From assembly GCF_001434395.1 (NCBI RefSeq), contig NZ_AZFS01000062.1, positions 1-34,599 on the forward strand: 34,599 bases of DNA, read 5' to 3'. Made by a program: the position numbers and the translations under genes. The number at the start of each line of letters is the position of its first letter. Position 1 is the stretch's first letter. Source of the stretch: Levilactobacillus hammesii DSM 16381 (GTDB taxonomy: Bacteria > Bacillota > Bacilli > Lactobacillales > Lactobacillaceae). Of the stretch, positions 29,288 through 34,599 are shown piece by piece. A model generated the notes under the pieces. That model did no database searches. It was not told the origin of the DNA and worked only from the letters and a program-made list of their open reading frames with translations.

Positions 29288-31270
29288 TTATAGTTTTGCC
29301 AAATCATCAGCCGTATACACATAATCCACGTGCGCCATCCCGGGAACGTCATCCCAATGGACGGGGTAGCCGGCACCGTGGGCACAGAAGACGGACCCCG
29401 GCGTATTCTCCAGGTCGCCAACGGGGTCATAGTCCTGCGCCGCTATGACCTCCGCTGCATTGTGACACGGCCGATAACCGTCAATCAAGCATTCCAATTG
29501 TCCCTGACCGTGCGTGTAGGCGTTGACCTCTTGAATGTAGCCCTGCATCTCAGCCACCGGCGCCGTTCCCGTCAGAACGGTCATACCGGCTTCACCCGCG
29601 GTTGTGGTCGAATCCGGCGTATCGAACTGCCCATGCATACGCTGCACATCGGTCATGGCCCGACCAACCTGCTCCTGACCGACCACTAGTCGGAACCGAT
29701 ACCACGGCTCCAGCAACTGCGTGTGGTCCTGCGTTTTAGCCATCATCAAACCTTGGCGAACCGCCCGCCAGGTGGCTTCCCGGAAGTCCCCACCGACCGA
29801 ATGAACAATGCTGGCGCGACCACTAATCAGGGTAATTTTAACGTCCGTCAGGGGGGACCCCGTCAAGACGCCGAGGTGTTCCTTAGCCCGCAGACTGGTC
29901 AAGACCTGATGCTGCCAGTTTTTGCCTAATACTTCTAAATCACAGTCCGCGGCAAACGTAACGCCACTGCCCCGCGGTGCCGGTTCCATGAGTAAATGAA
30001 CCTCGGCATAGTGGCGCAACGGTTCAAAGTGGCCCACACCTTCCACGGCCTGCGTCAGCGTTTCCTTATAGAGAATGCTTCCAGCACCAAAGTCCACATC
30101 CAAGTTAAACCGCTCGCGCAAAATTTGTTGTAGGATTTCCAGCTGAACGGCGCCCATGATCTGAACGCGAATCTCCTGGAGTTGGCTCGACCACACCACG
30201 TGCAGCTGCGGATCTTCATCCTCTAACTGCCGTAAAATGGTCAGGCAATTGTGAAGATCATTGCCTTTAGGGTCTAGTGTGTAGTTCAAAACCGGCTGAA
30301 TTTCCGGCGAGCGACCGGCCGCCTGCGCCCCCAGTCCCTGACCGGGGTGCGTCCCCGTTAGATTGGGAATCGCGCAGACCATGCCAGCAGAAACGGTCGG
30401 TTGAATGGTAAATTTGGCGCCGTTGTAGACCCGGATCTGATTGACCTTCTGCTCGTCTAGGATCTCAGCTTTGTTGGCCAAAACGCCCCCGGTTAGCCGC
30501 AACCAGGTGAGCCGCTCGCCCTTGTCGTCGTGAGAAATTTTGAAAACCTTGGCCCCAAATTCTGCTGGGTATTCCGGCGCCTGCGTCCACTGATCCATCC
30601 CCGCCAAGAGGCTATCCACCCCATCCAATTTCAAAGCCGCCCCAAAGTAGCAGGGAAAGACTTCCCGACGCTGAATCATGCGACGGACGGTCTCATCCGC
30701 CACGGTGCCGGTGTCCAGGAAACCTTCAAGAACCGCGTCGTCTTGCATGGCCAAGTCTTCGTAGGATGCGGCGGGAATGGCCCCATCGGCCGTGGCATCG
30801 TCATTGAAGGCAATGCACCCCGCGGAGAAGACCTGCTGGAGCTGTGCCAGAACCCGCTCACGGTCGGCAGTGTCCGCGTCCATTTTATTCACAAAAATAA
30901 AAGTGGGCACCCGATAGTGGTCCAGTAGGCGCCAAAGAGTCCGGGTGTAGCCCTGAATGCCATCGGTGGCCGAAACCACCAGGACAGCGTAGTCCAAGAC
31001 GCTGAGCACCTGCTCCGTTTGGGAAGCAAAGTCCACGTGTCCCGGGGTGTCCAGCAAGGTCAAATCCAGGTTGCCGTGCTGCAGGCTGGCCTGATGTGAA
31101 AAGATCGTAATGCCACGTTGTTTTTCCAAGTCATCGGGATCGAGAAAGGCATCGCCGTTATCGACGCGCCCCAACTGTCGCAACGCGCCGGACCGGTAGA
31201 GCAACGCTTCAGAAAGCGTCGTTTTACCGGCATCAACGTGGGCGACGATCCCCGCTACGATGTGTTTCAT
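29288..31270 (-). CDS. EF-G-like GTPase, Tet ribosomal-protection family
   Basis: 660 aa. GTPase motifs are intact: G1 AHVDAGKT (10-17), RGITI (52-56), G3 DTPGHVDF (74-81) and G4 NKMD (128-131). Domains II to V of EF-G follow. It belongs to the TetM/TetO/TetB(P)-like group that binds the ribosomal A site. The C-terminal extension (SVFCAHGAGYPVHWDDV) is characteristic of chromosomal TetB(P)-like translation GTPases rather than classical TetM, so tetracycline resistance cannot be assumed; a general ribosome-rescue role is possible. ATG 31270 lies 10 nt after AAAGGAG. No regulatory leader peptide is seen. Confidence 0.85.
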   Translation of the reverse strand: MKHIVAGIVAHVDAGKTTLSEALLYRSGALRQLGRVDNGDAFLDPDDLEKQRGITIFSHQASLQHGNLDLTLLDTPGHVDFASQTEQVLSVLDYAVLVVSATDGIQGYTRTLWRLLDHYRVPTFIFVNKMDADTADRERVLAQLQQVFSAGCIAFNDDATADGAIPAASYEDLAMQDDAVLEGFLDTGTVADETVRRMIQRREVFPCYFGAALKLDGVDSLLAGMDQWTQAPEYPAEFGAKVFKISHDDKGERLTWLRLTGGVLANKAEILDEQKVNQIRVYNGAKFTIQPTVSAGMVCAIPNLTGTHPGQGLGAQAAGRSPEIQPVLNYTLDPKGNDLHNCLTILRQLEDEDPQLHVVWSSQLQEIRVQIMGAVQLEILQQILRERFNLDVDFGAGSILYKETLTQAVEGVGHFEPLRHYAEVHLLMEPAPRGSGVTFAADCDLEVLGKNWQHQVLTSLRAKEHLGVLTGSPLTDVKITLISGRASIVHSVGGDFREATWRAVRQGLMMAKTQDHTQLLEPWYRFRLVVGQEQVGRAMTDVQRMHGQFDTPDSTTTAGEAGMTVLTGTAPVAEMQGYIQEVNAYTHGQGQLECLIDGYRPCHNAAEVIAAQDYDPVGDLENTPGSVFCAHGAGYPVHWDDVPGMAHVDYVYTADDLAKL

Positions 31271-31410
31271 GGTTGATTTACTCCTTTGATTTCTTTAGTT
31301 TAAATTCACTAACACCTTGGCTCAACAAGCATCATAAACGCTTGGAACCAGTCATTCCTAACCATTATACTATCCCAGCCGCCATTAGCGAAGCGTCGGG
31401 ATTACAGCGT

Positions 31411-31451
31411 CTAAAAAGTCGGTAACCACATGCAAGTGATCACCGACTTTT
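31411..31451 (-). terminator. Terminator of the MFS transporter gene
   Basis: AAAGTCGGT (31415-31423) pairs with ACCGACTTT (31442-31450), followed on the minus strand by TTTTTAG. Confidence 0.8.
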
Positions 31452-31468
31452 GGTTAATTTTTAACATC

Positions 31469-32611
31469 TTAGATTCGCTTCGTTCCCCGACTCAACCCCA
31501 ACGCCAGTGCAACATAGCCGCACGCCACTACCGCCAGAATCAGGAACATCCCCCGGTAAGCCACGGCCTCCACGACCCAGCCGAGAACGACGGCGCCAAG
31601 TCCCATCCCCAAGTCATAGGCGTTCAAAAACATTCCGGTTGCCGTGTCACGATTGTGAATGGACGTCACTTTAAAGAGCCACGCCTGCAGGGTCGGGTAA
31701 ATGGCCCCATCGGCCACACCGTAGAACACGCCCGCCAGCAACAATAGCCAGTTCCGATCGATCAGTGCAATCAGCACCATTCCCAGCGTCAACAGCACCG
31801 TGCTCAGTAAAAGGATCAGGCGCGGTCCACGATGATCAAACATCCGGCCCACGATCGGCCGAATCACGACCCCCGCCACCGCCGCGATGAAGAAGAAGCC
31901 CGAGATCGTTGTTAAATGCTGAATCTCCGCGTAAATTGGCGTAAACGTCATGACGCCACTCATCAAGACCCCCAGAATAAAGACCAGGCCGCACTGTGGT
32001 AAGAATTGTCGGTCAAATACCGGCGCCGTGGCCTTAGCTCTAGCCGCTGGTGCCGTTGGTTTGGTCGTCCCCATAATGGCCAACATAGCCGCAAACAAGA
32101 CCCCGATGCAGGTCAGAAAAAACGCCGTAAACCCATAGTGATGAACGACTGCCAACGCCAATAAGGGCGCTAAGGAGGCCGTCACCATCGTCCCGATTCC
32201 GAAGTAGCCCATACCCTCGCCGATCTTCTGGTGTGGCAACTCATCGGCCGCCGATGTGGCAAAGTAGGTTGTGGTAATCCCATGTCCCAAGCCGTTAAAC
32301 AACCGCAAGAGCACCAGCAAACCAAAACTACTCAGTAACGGATATCCCACCGCAGCCAACAGATACAGTAGAATCCCCACCACCAACAAAAGCCGTTTGC
32401 TAAAGTGCGCCGAAAACCAGGGCACAAACAGCCGCGTGACTAGGGCGGCAAACATAATCGCCCCCACGAAAACCCCGATCTGCGCGGGCGTTAACCCCAG
32501 CTGCTTACCATATAGTGGCAACACCGGCACCTGCATGTTGTAAACCATGAATAGCAAGGCATTCCCGATCAAAATCAGGATGAAATTTCGACTCCAATAT
32601 GATTCTTCCAT
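31469..32611 (-). CDS. MFS transporter, 12-helix
   Basis: 380 aa with twelve hydrophobic helices in the MFS pattern. The N-terminal half holds NMQVPVLPLYGKQLGL and RLFNGLGHGITTTYFAT, the second resembling YfkF/YwoG-type drug or metallophore exporters. The substrate is unknown. ATG 32611 follows GGGAGG with 9 nt. An intrinsic terminator (32634-32676) lies only 8 nt upstream of the ribosome binding site and inside the leader, so expression must be controlled by attenuation. The leader, about 130 nt, is described separately. The nearby EF-G-like GTPase is a separate transcript. Confidence 0.85.
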   Translation of the reverse strand: MEESYWSRNFILILIGNALLFMVYNMQVPVLPLYGKQLGLTPAQIGVFVGAIMFAALVTRLFVPWFSAHFSKRLLLVVGILLYLLAAVGYPLLSSFGLLVLLRLFNGLGHGITTTYFATSAADELPHQKIGEGMGYFGIGTMVTASLAPLLALAVVHHYGFTAFFLTCIGVLFAAMLAIMGTTKPTAPAARAKATAPVFDRQFLPQCGLVFILGVLMSGVMTFTPIYAEIQHLTTISGFFFIAAVAGVVIRPIVGRMFDHRGPRLILLLSTVLLTLGMVLIALIDRNWLLLLAGVFYGVADGAIYPTLQAWLFKVTSIHNRDTATGMFLNAYDLGMGLGAVVLGWVVEAVAYRGMFLILAVVACGYVALALGLSRGTKRI

Positions 32612-32745
32612 TTTCCCAATCCTCCCGTGAAGACAAAAAAAGGCCAGATAAGATTAATGACACATCTTATCTGGCCGCAACCCTCCGATGCTCCGCTGAG
32701 CACCTTATCTAACTAATTAGTCTTCCGATATCGTATTAAGTTAAG
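32612..32745 (-). promoter_or_regulatory. Attenuator leader of the MFS transporter gene
   Basis: Minus-strand leader. A hairpin GGTGCTC-AGCG-GAGCATC precedes GGAGGGTTGC and then the terminator. An upstream AGATAAGG (32710-32703) repeats the terminator's own 5' arm and could pair with its 3' arm (CTTATCT), opening the terminator. This is the layout of a transcription-attenuating riboswitch or peptide leader. I could not assign a known class. A short frame starting ATGCGC lies near the 5' end but has no ribosome binding site. Confidence 0.6.
32634..32676 (-). terminator. Attenuator terminator in the MFS leader
   Basis: A perfect 13-bp stem, GGCCAGATAAGAT with ATCTTATCTGGCC (32676-32664 with 32654-32642), then a T-run, located immediately before the ribosome binding site. 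Confidence 0.9.
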
Positions 32746-32749
32746 TAAA

Positions 32750-32779
32750 AGTGTAGCGCATTGGGGCCCGTTTGTGCAA
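32750..32779 (-). promoter_or_regulatory. Promoter of the MFS leader
   Basis: On the minus strand TTGCAC (32779-32774), 18-bp spacer and TACACT (32755-32750). Confidence 0.5.
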
Positions 32780-32805
32780 GGGGCAGTGTGTCTTTTCAGC
32801 CACAT

Positions 32806-32821
32806 TGTTTCACATGAAACA
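32806..32821. promoter_or_regulatory. parS-like 16-bp site, copy 6
   Basis: TGTTTCACATGAAACA, 4 bp from the stop codon of the surface protein gene. Confidence 0.6.
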
Positions 32822-32825
32822 ATGA

Positions 32826-34487
32826 CTAAGGCGCCGAGACAACTGTCCACAAGATCTGACTCGTATACCTTCCGGGCGTGAAGCCACCATCAGCTACCTT
32901 AACCGCCAGATTCTGACCTTGATTCCCGCCAATGGCAAATGCGATCGTTCCCGCCGGAATCGTAGTCACCTCTTGGGGCACGCTTGATAGCGGCCGCAAC
33001 GGTGCTCCCTTGCCTGAATCGTAGCCTAGACTGGCATTCAAATGCGTCAGGCCACTGCTAAACGGTGCCGTTTGACTGAGGTCGATCTTGGTGTCCTCCT
33101 TTTTACGACAATAATCCGTCACGTCCAAGAGGTCCCCTCCGCCGGCAACCTTGCCCGGAAATACCTTGCCGAGGTCTTCCATCGCAATCCTACCAAAATC
33201 AACGTCGTTGGCAGCCAGATGCAAGTTACCATCTGTGAAGTTCAATCCAACCTTGTTGCCACTGTATGTCCCTAGGTCTTTGTTGCGCTTGGTATCAGCA
33301 TAGCCCATCAATTGCACACTCGTCGTGTAGGATAAGCCCTGCGTCTTATGGGTCATAAATTCAATCGAAAATTTGTGCTGTTTATGACCAACAAAGCTTT
33401 GCCCACTTGCAACAATGATCGTATCTGATTCATCTGACACTGGGTAGTAATACGCCTTCTGGCCATCGACCGTGATAACCGTATTCGTCACATCACTCGG
33501 CAATTTAACCATGTAGTCACCCTCAACTAAGGTTGACGCCAAATTTGTATCTGTAACCGTACTGTCGATCCGGCAAACATCGCCATCAACCACATTGGCC
33601 AATTGTGTTGGCGTATTTCCGGAGGCATTCGTCAGGTTTTCAATGGTATTGTCAATCTTAACCATCGGCGTTCGATTGGGGATTACCGTTAATCTTGCGC
33701 GGTTGGTCGTGATCGTTTGGTCTGAAGCACCTTTCATTTTAACCGTCACCACGGCATAGTACTGCGCTTGGTCATCTGCTTGCTGAGTGGCTGCGAGTGT
33801 ATAGCTCAGCTGATTCCCCTGACTAATGACCTTGTCACCATGACCATCAACACGATGCCACGTAACCGAATTAGGGGCTTGATCGAAATTTCCGCGAACT
33901 TGGAAGGTTGCCGACTGACCCTCGTTAACGGTTTGATCATCGATCCCCCCGCCAATTTCAATCGCCACCTTCTGAGAAACCTTAGTGCCATCGTCATTTG
34001 TCATGGTTCCTGTGATAAAGACCGTCCCTTTATTACCGCTAGTATTCGCCGTTACCTCTCCCGTCGACTTAACCGTCGCAAGTTGCTCATCCGAACTTGA
34101 CCAGCTTAGACTTCCCGTCGCATTGGCGGGTGTCGGCGTCGCGTGAACGTAGGTCTTCTGACCCTCCTGATTATTGTACAGATAATCGTTATCTGTCTTG
34201 ACCGAAAGAGCCGTTGCCGGGACGGGAGCTGGCAAGGTGGTCAGCGCGGCCACGTGAGAATAATAGGTTGAGGGCCAAAAAAGCGGGACTCCCGCATAAT
34301 ACCGAAATCGCTGCTGATAATAGACCGTTCCCACGCTTTCTGGTGTGATCGTTAAATCAGCCTGATTAGCACCATCCACGTCCGTCCAAGTTTTTCCCTC
34401 ATCCACTGTTTGCGCCCATTGAAAATGATCAGAAGCCATCGGGTTAAAGACATCCACAATCGAATGTGCCGTTGCCGTTGTCAACAT
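32826..34487 (-). pseudogene. WxL-like surface protein, 5'-truncated
   Basis: A 553-aa frame of extracellular character. It contains a Big_2-like Ig domain (about 95-175), a second Ig-like domain (about 180-265) and a C-terminal region (about 400-553) that ends in GRYTSQILWTVVSAP, the pattern of WxL domains that bind peptidoglycan non-covalently. A signal peptide is missing. The ATG at 34487 has no ribosome binding site, while the frame stays open and protein-like for 19 codons further upstream (SLQPDDNYTYVKHAK) until a TAG at 34547-34545. A hairpin of another transcript lies just beyond. I therefore read it as a gene that has lost its 5' end. Confidence 0.6.
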
Positions 34488-34559
34488 TTTAGCGTGCTTG
34501 ACGTAAGTGTAATTATCGTCTGGTTGCAGACTGAAACCTGTATTCTAAAGGTTGAAAGT

Positions 34560-34599
34560 TAAATTGTACAGTAAAGGCCCGGGAAACCGGGCCTTTACT
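34560..34599. terminator. Terminator-like hairpin at the right edge
   Basis: AGTAAAGGCCCGG pairs with CCGGGCCTTTACT around a 4-nt loop. It reaches the window end; its T-run, if any, lies outside. It probably ends a gene beyond the right edge. Confidence 0.55.

Noticed and set aside
1-34599. Prophage, insertion sequence or integrative element
   Set aside because: I found no transposase, integrase, phage structural gene, tRNA target or terminal direct repeats.

Overview
The window looks like a chromosomal segment of a lactic acid bacterium of the family Lactobacillaceae, probably a higher-GC, Levilactobacillus-like species. The genus is my inference from overall protein character and was not tested. 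Supporting signs are strong AGGAGG-type ribosome binding sites, frequent TTG and GTG starts, CcpA cre boxes, a WxL-type surface protein, a PepI-like proline iminopeptidase, a YhgE/Pip protein with its TetR regulator, and dense intrinsic terminators. I see no rRNA, tRNA, CRISPR array, insertion sequence or prophage genes.

Layout. 1-2280: leftward operon running out of the window (coiled-coil winged-helix protein, possibly kleisin/MukF-like, plus a 110-aa protein), divergent from a tiny one-helix membrane ORF. Both have an ATC codon where the ribosome binding site predicts the start. 2290-6720: Qnr-like pentapeptide protein, EamA permease, AraC regulator with a GNAT acetyltransferase, and a DUF1835-type protein. 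6912-9460: ribokinase under a perfect cre box, and a divergent 14-helix MFS exporter. 9461-10229: no convincing protein gene, but a candidate small RNA with its own promoter and terminator, followed by about four and a half tandem copies of a 128-135 bp repeat. 10230-14429: MerR regulator with divergent aldo/keto reductase, then AraC regulator with divergent GH30 glycosidase. 14559-18838: YaaA, TetR and YhgE/Pip. 19085-20541: two OsmC-family proteins divergent from an OhrR-like MarR regulator. 20709-27190: proline iminopeptidase, a 38-aa membrane protein, two membrane proteins (DUF1097-type, DUF1453-like), a GATase1 protein, an AlkC-type DNA glycosylase, a short-chain dehydrogenase and a small secreted protein. 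27382-32611: ADP-ribosylglycohydrolase with its GntR regulator, an EF-G-like GTPase of the Tet ribosomal-protection group, and an MFS transporter behind a transcription attenuator. 32826-34487: surface protein with a WxL-like C terminus that appears to have lost its 5' end.

How the parts fit. Much of the window is stress and detoxification: peroxide (YaaA, OsmC pair with MarR), electrophiles (MerR with aldo/keto reductase; the dehydrogenase promoter has the same 19-bp-spacer architecture), alkylation (AlkC), and drugs (two MFS exporters, Qnr-like protein, ribosomal-protection-like GTPase). Sugar use is represented by ribokinase and GH30, with cre or cre-like boxes. A 16-bp near-palindrome, TGTTTCACATGAAACA, occurs five times in identical orientation between genes, and a sixth site (4112-4127) matches the Bacillus ParB parS consensus exactly. 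The most unusual features are these parS-like sites, the repeat array with the adjacent candidate small RNA, the MFS attenuator, and the paired ATC starts.
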